Virus record (IMG/VR): IMGVR_UViG_3300026076_000113
Location: 1 to 64,000 of that record
DNA from: a virus
DNA length: 64,000 nt
Direction: 5' to 3' (one strand)
Below the pieces are notes generated by a model, which was given only the letters and a program-made list of their open reading frames with translations, was not told the DNA's origin and ran no database searches. The first letter of the stretch is position 1. Each line of letters begins with the position of its first letter. Below are positions 1-8,102 of this stretch, piece after piece. A program made the position numbers and the translations under genes.

Positions 1-309
1 TAGGATTTGTGCTCTTCCGATGAAGTTAGTACCTTCAGCAGATAGCGATGTGATTCTGTGGGAAACACGGTCAAGGTTAACAGTAGGACCGTCAGGATGA
101 CCCAACTCCCCAAGAGCACGTGATGTTTTAATGTACTCCTCATTATATCTGTTGACCTCCTTCTCAAGAACTGAGAATGGATACATACGTCCATTGCGAT
201 TCTTTAATTCAGACTGAAGAAATACTCCTTCAATATACAATTTCTTAGAATCACCTTTACCTTCGGTAATTACATTAACGTTTTCAATCTGTTCCGTTAT
301 CAGTTTCAT
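1..309 (-). CDS. gp21: Prohead core protease gp21, N-terminal part (cut by window edge)
   Basis: This is the first 103 codons of a minus-strand gene that runs off the left end. In T4 the protease cleaves the scaffold and capsid proteins inside the prohead during maturation. The visible part begins MKLITEQIENV and contains GRMYP near residue 40 and the segment LGELGHPDGPTVNLDRVSH at residues 66-84. This segment is typical of phage prohead proteases; His71 is a candidate catalytic histidine, while the serine would lie outside the window. The gene follows portal and gp67 as in T4. Its start lies inside the end of gp67, giving a 26-base overlap and suggesting translational coupling. The assignment rests on the motif plus gene order. 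Confidence 0.88.
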   Translation of the reverse strand, partial: MKLITEQIENVNVITEGKGDSKKLYIEGVFLQSELKNRNGRMYPFSVLEKEVNRYNEEYIKTSRALGELGHPDGPTVNLDRVSHRITSLSAEGTNFIGRAQIL

Positions 310-511
310 TAGATGGTTCCTCTACTGGTTCATCGAAAAATGTTTTGGCTACAGTTTGCTTATAGTTTCCCATAGCATCTGCTGCACGTGCATACAATAA
401 ATCTTGTATAGCATCAATCGCTTCAGCCCTTTTATTATTCGCTATCAAATCAGCTGTATCAAGCACCGCTTCAGGTGGTTGCTCAACTGGATCTATCACT
501 GGATCTGCCAT
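284..511 (-). CDS. gp67: Prohead core protein gp67-like
   Basis: A 75-residue acidic protein with many Asp and Glu residues and a helical middle (IANNKRAEAIDAIQDLLYAR). In T4, gp67 is a small acidic internal prohead component encoded between the portal and protease genes and needed for correct head shape. This protein sits in that position, has the right size, and carries the acidic tail and the N-terminal Asp/Pro/Glu-rich stretch (DPVIDPVEQPPE). No catalytic motif is expected or seen. It starts 22 bases after the portal stop and overlaps the protease start. Sequence similarity alone would be too weak at this length; the call relies mostly on position and composition. Confidence 0.75.
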   Translation of the reverse strand: MADPVIDPVEQPPEAVLDTADLIANNKRAEAIDAIQDLLYARAADAMGNYKQTVAKTFFDEPVEEPSNETDNGTD

Positions 512-532
512 AGTATTTGCATAGTGTGTTTA

Positions 533-2254
533 TTATTTAGTTGTTTTCGCAGGTTTAGATGCGGAAGCAGCTGCTGGTTTAGGCTGGGCCTTGATTTTCT
601 GCATCTCTTTCTTGTGGTCATCATCAGCTCTTGCCTGATCTAAGACCGCTTGATTGTCCTGTGCAGCAGCATCAATCTCTGGTTGGTAAGCAACGTTTTG
701 ACGATCCATTGTATCCAATGTTGTAACGTCAATAGGATCCATAGCAAGACCAGATTCGATCTCTGCATTCATTTGCTTATCAAGTTCCTTATACTCTGTT
801 TCATTCTGTTGTAGAATATGTCTACGGATATGTTCAACAGAGAAATACTTACCTACAAATGGATCCATCTGTGCTACCATTGCCATTCTCTGAGTAACCA
901 TCTCAAGTTCTTTCAACTCATTGAAATGATTATCAAAGAGCCAGTCCCACTGGATATGCAATTGCATATCATCCCAGTCTTCTGGAGTGATTACTCCCTT
1001 GAGAATAAGTTGAGTCTTGAGAATATCGAGGAATAGTTCTCCAAATCTTTTACGTAAACGTCCGATGAACTTGGTGAACTTAAGTTCGTCTCTAAGGACT
1101 TCAGTGGTTTTACCCAAGTTGAATCCCTTGTTATCATCTGTGAGCCTGGAAGGAGGAAGATTGAGGCTATTATAAAGTTTCTTCCTAAAGTACTCAACAT
1201 CTTTGAGTTCCCCTAGATTCTGTCCACCAGGTAAGGTGGTGATCTCAGTTCCACGACCACCCTCTCTACGAGGTAACCAAAAATCTTCTAGCATACTCAT
1301 ATGCTTTTTGTCGTCACGTATCTCACCAGTCTTTGCATCGTAGACTAGTTTGTTACGGTAACGTGCCATTACATCACGAAGGTATTGTTCCGCTTTTACT
1401 TTTGGAAGGTTACCTACATCGATGTAGAATATTCTACGTTCAGGAGCACGTGACAATCTATAGATTACAAGAGCATCCTCAATCATCCTTAATTGGTTTA
1501 AGGATTTGATTGCCTTATGTAAAAAACTTAGTACAAGTCTTTTGTTTAAATCCTGTAGTCCAGAATTAACAAAAGTGATTGAGTCAACAGCAATCTTGAT
1601 ACCTTGATTGTTGGACATATCACCAACAGGACCAAGAGCACCACCTCTGAGGTATCCTCTAGGATTGTATAACCAATAGTCTACAAACTCACCCCACTCA
1701 TATGCTTTAGCGGATTGTTTCTCCTCTGGAGTTAGTGTTCTATTGTTGCTTGATAATTTTTGTCTGACCTTCTTGATCTTAAGGGGATCGATATATCTCA
1801 GTTCTAAGATACCCTTCTTTGGATTAGCAAGGTCGATTACTTTGTGGTAAATTAGTTTACCATCTACATACCAATTTCGAATGAGCTCGTGTGCTCTCTT
1901 TTCAAAATTGAGTAGTTGTTTTATATGATCAAACTCCTCACGGATCTTATTCTTGACACCCTTTCCAACTTCAAGGTTATCTAAGTTGATCTCTACACAA
2001 CTATCATTCGTATCGTTAACAACAAATTCATTAACAATCTCATCAACAGCACTGTCCACCTCTGGGTGTAGTGCCATGTCTCTATAACGACGAATGAGTT
2101 CAAACTCATCTCTGGCACTATTGTCCATATCGACATAAGTACCAAAATAGCCCCCTGCAGCTACTGCAACGGGCTCGTCAGCAGAAGGAGGAACTGGGGA
2201 TTGCCCCTTCAGTTCCTTCTTCCTATTAATTTGAAAGCCAAATAACTGACTCAT
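533..2254 (-). CDS. gp20: Portal vertex protein gp20
   Basis: A 573-residue homologue of the T4 portal (524 residues in T4). The portal forms the dodecameric ring at one head vertex through which DNA is packaged and to which the neck attaches. Recognisable parts include the N-terminal MSQLFGFQI, the segment LIRRYRDMALHPEVDSAVD at about residues 53-71, the EIVNEFVV continuation, and a long helical middle with RMIEDALVIYRLSRAPERR around residue 256. The C-terminus from about residue 540 is Lys/Ala/Pro-rich low complexity. It lies after gp19 in the T4 order. There is no clear Shine-Dalgarno before the ATG, but a perfect late-promoter octamer lies 28 bases upstream. Confidence 0.96.
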   Translation of the reverse strand: MSQLFGFQINRKKELKGQSPVPPSADEPVAVAAGGYFGTYVDMDNSARDEFELIRRYRDMALHPEVDSAVDEIVNEFVVNDTNDSCVEINLDNLEVGKGVKNKIREEFDHIKQLLNFEKRAHELIRNWYVDGKLIYHKVIDLANPKKGILELRYIDPLKIKKVRQKLSSNNRTLTPEEKQSAKAYEWGEFVDYWLYNPRGYLRGGALGPVGDMSNNQGIKIAVDSITFVNSGLQDLNKRLVLSFLHKAIKSLNQLRMIEDALVIYRLSRAPERRIFYIDVGNLPKVKAEQYLRDVMARYRNKLVYDAKTGEIRDDKKHMSMLEDFWLPRREGGRGTEITTLPGGQNLGELKDVEYFRKKLYNSLNLPPSRLTDDNKGFNLGKTTEVLRDELKFTKFIGRLRKRFGELFLDILKTQLILKGVITPEDWDDMQLHIQWDWLFDNHFNELKELEMVTQRMAMVAQMDPFVGKYFSVEHIRRHILQQNETEYKELDKQMNAEIESGLAMDPIDVTTLDTMDRQNVAYQPEIDAAAQDNQAVLDQARADDDHKKEMQKIKAQPKPAAASASKPAKTTK

Positions 2255-2281
2255 AACAATAAAAGTTTTTACTACCGCAAG

Positions 2282-2289
2282 TATTTATA
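2282..2289 (-). promoter_or_regulatory. T4-type late promoter octamer before gp20
   Basis: The minus strand reads TATAAATA, an exact match to the T4 late promoter element recognised by the gp55 sigma factor. It lies 28 bases before the gp20 start codon in the 53-base gap between gp19 and gp20. The gene product gp55 is not in this window. Confidence 0.7.
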
Positions 2290-2307
2290 CGATAGAAAAA
2301 TGTCCTT

Positions 2308-2892
2308 TTATGCTATAGCGTCGCCATTCTTGGCATCATTACCATCGACAGTCCAATATGAATACTGGAATTCAACTGAGAATTCTTCGATCTGATCGTT
2401 GCTATCATATGCAAGATCAATCTGAGATACACTAGCAGGGAATGCATACCAGAGAGTATACTTCCTTAGAGGTGATCCACCATCTGATGAATCTTTCTCT
2501 AGTTGTGTAACGAAGAGTTGTGATGTATAACGTGCATCTCCAGCAGCAGGGTTGAATGCCTCAGCTGAATTACCCTCATGGGTATTCATCAAGTTCAACC
2601 ACTTCTCGAAGTATCCACGAATCCTCATGTCTTTGTCATTGATGAAGGTAGCAGTCCAGTTATCAAACGTTCTGTCTCCAGCAATTTTAACTGTCCTACC
2701 TCTGAAAGGAACTTCGATAGTTCCGATACTTGAAGCAGGTAGTGCTGCTGACTTACATAAAGTGTTTGTCAGTAGACTATCTGTACCTGTAACCAACTGT
2801 GGGAATTCAATTCCCACTTCAAACATATTTGGTTTAACGCCTTGAGCAACCTTAGTTAGGAAATCTTTAACGTTACTTTTTACCGTTGCCAT
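2308..2892 (-). CDS. gp19: Tail tube protein gp19
   Basis: A 194-residue tail tube subunit; T4 gp19 has 163. Stacked hexamers of this protein form the inner tube through which DNA passes. The sequence has the expected single-domain beta-rich look, with PNMFEVGIEFPQ near the N-terminus, VPFRGRTVKIAGDRTFDNWT at about residues 61-80, and a C-terminal half ending in VEFQYSYWTVDG. It directly follows the sheath gene, as in T4. A good Shine-Dalgarno (AGAGGAC) lies about eight bases before the ATG. The 35-base gap to gp18 has no perfect late promoter, so it is probably co-transcribed with gp18. Confidence 0.95.
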   Translation of the reverse strand: MATVKSNVKDFLTKVAQGVKPNMFEVGIEFPQLVTGTDSLLTNTLCKSAALPASSIGTIEVPFRGRTVKIAGDRTFDNWTATFINDKDMRIRGYFEKWLNLMNTHEGNSAEAFNPAAGDARYTSQLFVTQLEKDSSDGGSPLRKYTLWYAFPASVSQIDLAYDSNDQIEEFSVEFQYSYWTVDGNDAKNGDAIA

Positions 2893-2927
2893 TAGTTTTG
2901 TCCTCTGTGTTTATATTTAGTAACGAA

Positions 2928-5327
2928 TTAGCGTCCGACTACTTCAGCGAACGAAACACCAGTACGTGTTGCAGTAAAGGTTACTGTTACGTAGTTGATG
3001 GAACGAGTTGGCTTGAGGAATAGTTCCGCAACAAACTCATTACGATCAATAACATCAGGTGTGTTATTAGATGTATCGCAAACAACTAGGAAGTCAGTTA
3101 AACCTTGTCTTGCCTGAACTTCGTTCAAGTAAGAGTTAACAGCAGCACTGAAGTTAGAACGTGTAAGTTCATCGTTAAGTTCGAATAGAACACCTTTGGC
3201 AAGACCTTCTACACGTGACTCAATATTGAGGAACAATCTACGAACGTTGATTCTATCAAAAGCACTTGGTGAAGCAAGAGCAGTCTTGTCACCGAATAGT
3301 GTAATTCCACTTCCAGCAACAGAAACAACAGGGTTGATTCTATTCTGATAAAGCTCGTCTCTGTCTGCCTTAGAAGGGTTGTATGCTAGTTTAACAGCAT
3401 TACGGATGCCACCTCTTTGAAGTCCAGCAGGAGAGAACCAGTCATCCTGTGCTACTGAAGTAGCAACACATAGACCAGCAACATCACCGTTAGTTGGGAT
3501 GTAACGATATACATCGTTAAAGCGGTCATAGATGTACTTGTATCCACTATCGAATACTCCATATGATGTGGAGGTTAGTCCACTGAAGAATCCAAGAGTA
3601 TTATCTTTTTGCTGTCTAGCAGTCAAAGCACCAGATGTACCGATTTGGTTTCCTCTGAAAGGTGATACAAATGCAATAGCGTCTCTACGACCTGTTGCAA
3701 TAGCAAGTACCTTTTGTGCCTTACTCTTAGTATCAGCTTCACTACCAAGTGATCCACCCATGAGGATGAAGTTAACAGATGTATTCTCATCATCAGCAAA
3801 CTCATCATATGCACTGCTAATTTCACCAGCAGTGTAAGCGTAGTCATCTACACCATTAGTTAGTCCTGTCTCAATAGAACCACCAACAGCAAGTGCTCCA
3901 GATACTGAACCTGATTCAGCATTCCATACTCCACCAGATACTGTAGTCGCAAGAGCAGCACCATGATAGATGTACTGTGACTCAGAGTTAATAATTGACT
4001 TGTAGTATACGTTTCCACCTTCTGTTGATTTTGCATCAGAAAGTTTAGAAAGGTATGTAAGACGTTCAACGATTGTGTTGGCAGCACCAGACACATCACC
4101 AGTTGTATCAATAACTGCTACGTGAACTTCATCTTTAGAGATGCTTCTAGAAGCAGCAAATGCAGATGTTCCAGGACGTGGACCAACAGCACTCAACTTA
4201 AGACCAGTTCCAGCAATTTCTGTATTTGTATACCAGTCACTAACAGCAGAGATTGCAATCTGTGTGTCAGTTACAGTAGCGATATCAAATGTTGAATCAG
4301 CACCACCACCTGTAACAGTGATTGTGTCTCCAACAAGATATCCAGAACCACCAGAGTTAATAACAACAGCAGTTACAGCACCAGTTGCTGCGTCAACAGT
4401 GAACGTTGCGTTAGATCCACCACCAACAACGGTTACTGTTGCACCAACTGTGTATCCTGTACCAGCATTATTAATTGAGATAGTTTGAACAACACCACCA
4501 GAAACAACTAGGTCAACTGTTAGTCCTGTACCACCACCACCTGTTGTTGCTACACCAGCAGCAGTTGCATAAGCAGAACCACCAGATGTAAGTGTGATTG
4601 CGGTTGGGACACCAGCACCGACTGTTGTGTCAACTGTCAATCCAGATCCAGATCCACCAGATGTAGCAACACCAGTTGCTGCACTGTATCCAGTACCACC
4701 AGCAAGTCCAGTGATAGATGCACCAACACCTGTATCAGGAATGTCTAGTGTATCAGAAGTTGTAATTTTTGTTGAAGGGTCTGTTAGAACAACAGCAGCA
4801 GTAAGTGTTCCTGGAGTCCAAGAAAGAACTTTTGCAGTTGCACCACCAGTGAATGTTACTGTGTCATCGACTCCAATTCCAGCTGGAACAGATCCGAATG
4901 TAACGTACTGATCAGCACCGTTGTCTACGACTACTACCTTAAGTGAGTTTCCGAGAGAACCAGCACCACGTGCTACAAACTTTTTAGACGAGCCTGTGCC
5001 TCCTTCCCAGTCAGCAATGTTCTTAACTAGAACTGTTGCTCCTGTATCTACCGCATTGGATGCTCCTGTTTCTGCACGAACAACTGCTAGTTGTCCACCG
5101 TATCCCAGAAACTCAGATGCAACAAACCAGTCTTCTGCGTTAGCAGATGTTGGCTTGCCAAACACATCGAGAAGATCTTTTTGGTTTGAGATTGAAACAA
5201 CCTCACCAATTGGACCTTTCTGGAAAGTTGAAGCAAACGCTGCTGTTTGGCTTGAAGTGCCAACAATAACTGCGTTGGATAGATCTCTTTCTCTAAGAAC
5301 TACACCAGGCGAGATTTGACTTGCCAT
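2928..5327 (-). CDS. gp18: Contractile tail sheath protein gp18 with glycine-rich insertion
   Basis: A 799-residue homologue of the T4 sheath protein (659 residues). The conserved N-terminus (ISPGVVLRERDLSN) and C-terminal half (FRGNQIG at about 550, GIRNAVKLAYNPS, NEVQARQGLTDFLVVCD, YVTVTFTATRTG) are typical of phage sheath proteins; the C-terminal part makes the contractile inter-subunit contacts. Between roughly residues 200 and 350 is a Gly/Ser/Thr/Val-rich insertion made of repeats of the type GG(S/T)GY..G..(V/I)TV.GGG. Inserts in T4 gp18 are known to face outward, so this block is probably exposed on the tail surface (inference). An AGGGG ribosome site precedes the ATG. Confidence 0.96.
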   Translation of the reverse strand: MASQISPGVVLRERDLSNAVIVGTSSQTAAFASTFQKGPIGEVVSISNQKDLLDVFGKPTSANAEDWFVASEFLGYGGQLAVVRAETGASNAVDTGATVLVKNIADWEGGTGSSKKFVARGAGSLGNSLKVVVVDNGADQYVTFGSVPAGIGVDDTVTFTGGATAKVLSWTPGTLTAAVVLTDPSTKITTSDTLDIPDTGVGASITGLAGGTGYSAATGVATSGGSGSGLTVDTTVGAGVPTAITLTSGGSAYATAAGVATTGGGGTGLTVDLVVSGGVVQTISINNAGTGYTVGATVTVVGGGSNATFTVDAATGAVTAVVINSGGSGYLVGDTITVTGGGADSTFDIATVTDTQIAISAVSDWYTNTEIAGTGLKLSAVGPRPGTSAFAASRSISKDEVHVAVIDTTGDVSGAANTIVERLTYLSKLSDAKSTEGGNVYYKSIINSESQYIYHGAALATTVSGGVWNAESGSVSGALAVGGSIETGLTNGVDDYAYTAGEISSAYDEFADDENTSVNFILMGGSLGSEADTKSKAQKVLAIATGRRDAIAFVSPFRGNQIGTSGALTARQQKDNTLGFFSGLTSTSYGVFDSGYKYIYDRFNDVYRYIPTNGDVAGLCVATSVAQDDWFSPAGLQRGGIRNAVKLAYNPSKADRDELYQNRINPVVSVAGSGITLFGDKTALASPSAFDRINVRRLFLNIESRVEGLAKGVLFELNDELTRSNFSAAVNSYLNEVQARQGLTDFLVVCDTSNNTPDVIDRNEFVAELFLKPTRSINYVTVTFTATRTGVSFAEVVGR

Positions 5328-5365
5328 GTTTTTAACCCCTATAGATGATTCAAATTACCTGAAAT

Positions 5366-5373
5366 TATTTATC
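5366..5373 (-). promoter_or_regulatory. Late promoter-like octamer before gp18
   Basis: The minus strand reads GATAAATA, one mismatch from the T4 late element TATAAATA, 39 bases before the gp18 start in an 86-base gap. The placement is right, the sequence slightly imperfect. Confidence 0.5.
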
Positions 5374-5413
5374 TCTAGGAGTATTTTGAGTGGGGAAACA
5401 ATGCATGAACACT

Positions 5414-5641
5414 CTACCAGTCTGGATAGTTCTCCACTACAGTACGTTTTTTCTTTCTATTCCTAACCACCCTCTCTACAGTACACAACTTACATTCATA
5501 AGAATATCCAGATGGGTTACCTCTCTTATTTTTTCTTATTAAATAAAAATCATTCATCAAGTCTTTGTCTCTACCACAGACTCGACATGTTCTTTCTCTG
5601 AATAGTAGGTGTTCTAAACCGAACTGTTCATCGAGATCCAT
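5414..5641 (-). CDS. Small zinc-ribbon protein downstream of terminase
   Basis: A 75-residue basic protein with two CxxC pairs, Cys19-Cys22 (CRVC) and Cys50-Cys53 (CKLC), 27 residues apart, which together can bind one zinc ion. The stretch between and after the pairs is rich in Lys and Arg (RKNKRGN and RNRKKKR), so nucleic acid binding is likely. The spacing resembles HNH-type or zinc-ribbon folds, but no HNH histidine-asparagine signature can be recognised, so I do not call it an endonuclease. Its ATG directly follows the terminase stop codon with no gap, which suggests translational coupling and a possible role near DNA packaging. Confidence 0.8.
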   Translation of the reverse strand: MDLDEQFGLEHLLFRERTCRVCGRDKDLMNDFYLIRKNKRGNPSGYSYECKLCTVERVVRNRKKKRTVVENYPDW

Positions 5642-7291
5642 TTAATAATTCCACATATATGATGCTGCTTCTTGAGTATCTCCATAAGCCCACAATTCAC
5701 CATCACCATCCATAAAGGTATCGTCACCTAAACCATCATCAATGAATCCAAATGGAGCCATGTCCTGTTCAATCTGATTCCTTTGATCCTCATATATCCT
5801 TCGTCTGACATCTTGATCAGTCATTTCTTTGAAGTACTCTTGCATGACCAACCAAGAGAATAGAACCAAACACATTACTAGGTCATCATGGTATCCTTCA
5901 TCTGCTTCCCATGCTTGCTTCTTCTGAATGAACGTTGTCAATTCCTGAAGTATATTAAAATCACAGAAGGTTAATTTATCTTCTTCCAATACTGCTTTAA
6001 GGTTTGCACAACCTTGCTTCTTAACTGTGATACTCATCTTGACACCAAGTTGAGTCTTAGTACCAGAGAATCCCTGACCTACTATCTGACCAGCTCTACC
6101 TCTCATAGCACACATGAGTACGTTAGGATACTCAAGGTCATAGTTTAATGTTGCTGCTATGCTATCACCTATATCATTAACCTCTACTAGGATGTATGGA
6201 TAATTATAATTCTTTGCTACCTGAAATATTCTCGACGGAAACATGATAGGCTTAATCTCATTATCTCTGAATTTCGCAACAACCTTATACGGCAGAGTGG
6301 TGATATCAAACACGATAAAAGCACTGTAGTCTCCACCGATACCTCTGGCAACATCGACAGTAATAATATATTCATGACCTTCTTGTGATCTCTCGTAAAC
6401 ATCAAGTCCAGCATTGCTCTGTATAGGATCTTTAAACGGTATAGCCTGAAGCTTAGATGGAGAGATGAGAGTGTCAGCAGATCCAAGAAAGTCACATTCA
6501 AACTCTTGAGCGAACTGTCTCTTGGACGTATTCTTCATCGTCTCCTCTTTCCATTTAGCATCTCTGCCTGGAACTTGAGACCAATGTACTTCATTTGTAA
6601 CATATCCATTCTTACCATTTCTGGCATCTTCCCACATCTTATAGAAGTGGTTCATACCATTTGGCGTGGATATTATAATAACTTTTGTAGACCTACCAGA
6701 AGTAATAGTAGGATACACACTAGCAAAAAACTGCTCGGCAACATGGTTAGGGACGAAAGCAAACTCATCGAGGAAGAGTATATTGAAAGACATTCCTCGA
6801 ACAGCACTAGCACTGGTTGAAGCAGCCATGATTTTAGACCCATTTTCTAACTCCAGAGATCCTTTGTTCCATACCAATACACCATGTTGCATCCACTTTG
6901 GTAGATTCTCATATGCTAGTTGGAGTCTTCCAAGTAGTTCCCTTGCAGTAGAAGCCTTGTTAGCGAGTATACCGATATTGACGCTATCATTGAAAATAGC
7001 ATAATGTAATAGGTAAGCCACAACAGTCGTACTCTTACCTGTCTGACGAGGGAGTTTTGCAATGTTGAATCTGTTCTCATGAAAGTCAGTTAAAATCTTT
7101 TGCTGAAAATCATACATCTTAAAAGGTACAAGACCTTCATCCAAGTTGATGATCTGCATGTATGTCATAGCAAAGTAGAGTGGATCTTGCTTACACTTGA
7201 TCCACTCTTCAACTTGCTTCTTAGTAAATTGTATCTCAGTACCTGCCTTCTTCAGGTTGGGGTTACCAAGATATACCTCAGTCTTAGCCAT
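5642..7291 (-). CDS. gp17: Terminase large subunit gp17 (packaging ATPase and nuclease)
   Basis: A 549-residue packaging motor protein (T4 gp17 has 610). The ATPase domain has a Walker A motif RQTGKST at residues 82-88 and Walker B ILFLDEFAF with Asp175-Glu176. The C-terminal RNase H-like nuclease domain begins around residue 310, with TVDVARGIGGDYSAF carrying the first acidic residue, and ends with HDDLVMCLVLF, typical of the last acidic cluster. The protein docks on the portal, translocates DNA and cuts the concatemer. Its start overlaps the end of the nuclease gene by eight bases. The neighbourhood gp16-...-gp17-gp18 is T4-like except for the small genes inserted between gp16 and gp17. Confidence 0.97.
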   Translation of the reverse strand: MAKTEVYLGNPNLKKAGTEIQFTKKQVEEWIKCKQDPLYFAMTYMQIINLDEGLVPFKMYDFQQKILTDFHENRFNIAKLPRQTGKSTTVVAYLLHYAIFNDSVNIGILANKASTARELLGRLQLAYENLPKWMQHGVLVWNKGSLELENGSKIMAASTSASAVRGMSFNILFLDEFAFVPNHVAEQFFASVYPTITSGRSTKVIIISTPNGMNHFYKMWEDARNGKNGYVTNEVHWSQVPGRDAKWKEETMKNTSKRQFAQEFECDFLGSADTLISPSKLQAIPFKDPIQSNAGLDVYERSQEGHEYIITVDVARGIGGDYSAFIVFDITTLPYKVVAKFRDNEIKPIMFPSRIFQVAKNYNYPYILVEVNDIGDSIAATLNYDLEYPNVLMCAMRGRAGQIVGQGFSGTKTQLGVKMSITVKKQGCANLKAVLEEDKLTFCDFNILQELTTFIQKKQAWEADEGYHDDLVMCLVLFSWLVMQEYFKEMTDQDVRRRIYEDQRNQIEQDMAPFGFIDDGLGDDTFMDGDGELWAYGDTQEAASYMWNY

Positions 7292-7745
7292 TTAACAAAC
7301 CATGTTTCCTACGTATTGTACGTAGTTCTTCAAAATCTTTTTTCTTAGTTCCACCTGAGTACGACCAAGCATACCCTAGTTGAATCATTTGCTCGTTGAT
7401 GGACAAGTTAGAGTCCCCAATGTAAAGCCAGCCCAGAAGGCGGCCGTACTTACCGACACCCCCAACAAGCTCAGTACGAATAACCAAGTCGTCATTACTT
7501 TTAATAACCGAGTTGAGTTTTTCTTTGAGGTAGTTTGTTGCGTCAATTCCAAGAGCTTTCTCCTCTAAGTCACGTGTCCTTTTTTCAGGTGTATCAATAC
7601 CAGCAATTCTAACCCTTTCTTTTTTGGTTAGATCAAATCCTAAGTCAATGGTTACATCAATTGTATCACCATCAACTACTCTGTTTACTTTCGTCACTCG
7701 GAAGTTGTAACAACTCTTCCGTGACGGTGGTTTCATTCCAGTCAT
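7284..7745 (-). CDS. Staphylococcal-nuclease-like thermonuclease
   Basis: A 153-residue SNase-fold (OB-fold) nuclease. All catalytic positions known from Staphylococcus aureus nuclease can be matched: VVDGDT at residues 23-28 (metal-binding Asp), VRIAGIDTPE at 45-54 giving Arg46, Asp51 and Glu54, and KYGRLLG at 99-105 giving Arg102. It should therefore be an active Ca-dependent DNA/RNA endonuclease. There is no signal peptide, so it probably acts in the host cytoplasm or with the packaging complex. It overlaps gp17 by eight bases. The start at 7745 lies within the 53-residue ORF upstream; Met4 (7736) is an alternative start. A perfect late promoter octamer lies 61 bases upstream. Confidence 0.92.
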   Translation of the reverse strand: MTGMKPPSRKSCYNFRVTKVNRVVDGDTIDVTIDLGFDLTKKERVRIAGIDTPEKRTRDLEEKALGIDATNYLKEKLNSVIKSNDDLVIRTELVGGVGKYGRLLGWLYIGDSNLSINEQMIQLGYAWSYSGGTKKKDFEELRTIRRKHGLLNG

Positions 7746-7833
7746 CGTATTTAAAAATCCAAAATATTACAATGCCTACTGCGACTAACAGTATTCCTAT
7801 CATTATATTTATAGACCAAACTACATCGTTCAT
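7672..7833 (-). CDS. Small membrane protein overlapping the nuclease start
   Basis: A 53-codon reading frame beginning MNDVVWSIN with one strong hydrophobic segment at about residues 8-28 (IMIGILLVAVGIVIFWIF) followed by a charged tail. It starts in a classic ATGA overlap with the stop of the preceding gene (7830-7833) and ends at a TGA at 7672-7674, inside the nuclease gene in another frame, overlapping it by 74 bases. The clean hydrophobic helix and the ATGA junction argue for a real gene. A single-pass protein with a short cytoplasmic or periplasmic tail is expected. Function is unknown; a lysis accessory role is possible but unsupported. Confidence 0.6.
   Translation of the reverse strand: MNDVVWSINIMIGILLVAVGIVIFWIFKYDDWNETTVTEELLQLPSDESKQSS
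7806..7813 (-). promoter_or_regulatory. Late promoter octamer before nuclease and gp17
   Basis: The minus strand reads TATAAATA, an exact late element, 61 bases before the nuclease start and inside the 53-codon membrane protein gene. It could start a separate transcript for the nuclease, gp17 and the zinc-ribbon protein. Since it lies in coding sequence (Ser-Ile-Asn codons), a chance match is possible. Confidence 0.45.
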
Positions 7834-8102
7834 GATACTTTACCACCCCATTCAGAATTAGGATCTAATCTCTCCAAATAATTAAACCCACTACCTTCTG
7901 GGTAAATATATTTTCCATCCTTATCAAAGTTTGGACCTACCTTCTTTGCAGGGTATGTAGGATAAGGTCTTAACCCTGCCCTCATTTCATTCCCTTTCCT
8001 TCTTCTCATTTGGTTACCAGTCTCATGATCTTCAGGCATAGTAGGCCAAGAAGATCCGAGAATCTTTTTGACCATCTCTTTAGTATATCCGTTAGGGTGC
8101 AT
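7830..8102 (-). CDS. Hypothetical protein, 90 residues
   Basis: I do not recognise a family. The 90-residue protein is rich in Pro, Gly, Tyr and Arg, with NGYTKEMVKKILGSSWP at the N-terminus, a basic segment MRRRKGNEMRAGLRPYP near residues 32-48, and a tail with YIYPEGSGFNYLERLDP. There is no signal peptide or membrane segment. It looks largely unstructured apart from a short N-terminal helix. Its ATG overlaps the stop of the upstream gene by one base (TAATG) and its own stop overlaps the membrane protein start, so it belongs to one translationally coupled cluster of small genes between gp16 and gp17. Confidence 0.7.
   Translation of the reverse strand: MHPNGYTKEMVKKILGSSWPTMPEDHETGNQMRRRKGNEMRAGLRPYPTYPAKKVGPNFDKDGKYIYPEGSGFNYLERLDPNSEWGGKVS

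Noticed and set aside
2893-2940. ACTAAATA octamers before gp19 and before the first cysteine-rich gene as late promoters
   Set aside because: Two mismatches from the consensus; too weak to list as promoters, although their placement is similar.
4141-5319. Plus-strand open frames opposite the sheath gene
   Set aside because: They are Pro/Ala/Val/Thr-rich mirror readings of Gly/Thr/Ala-rich codons and have no domains; the minus-strand gene is certain.
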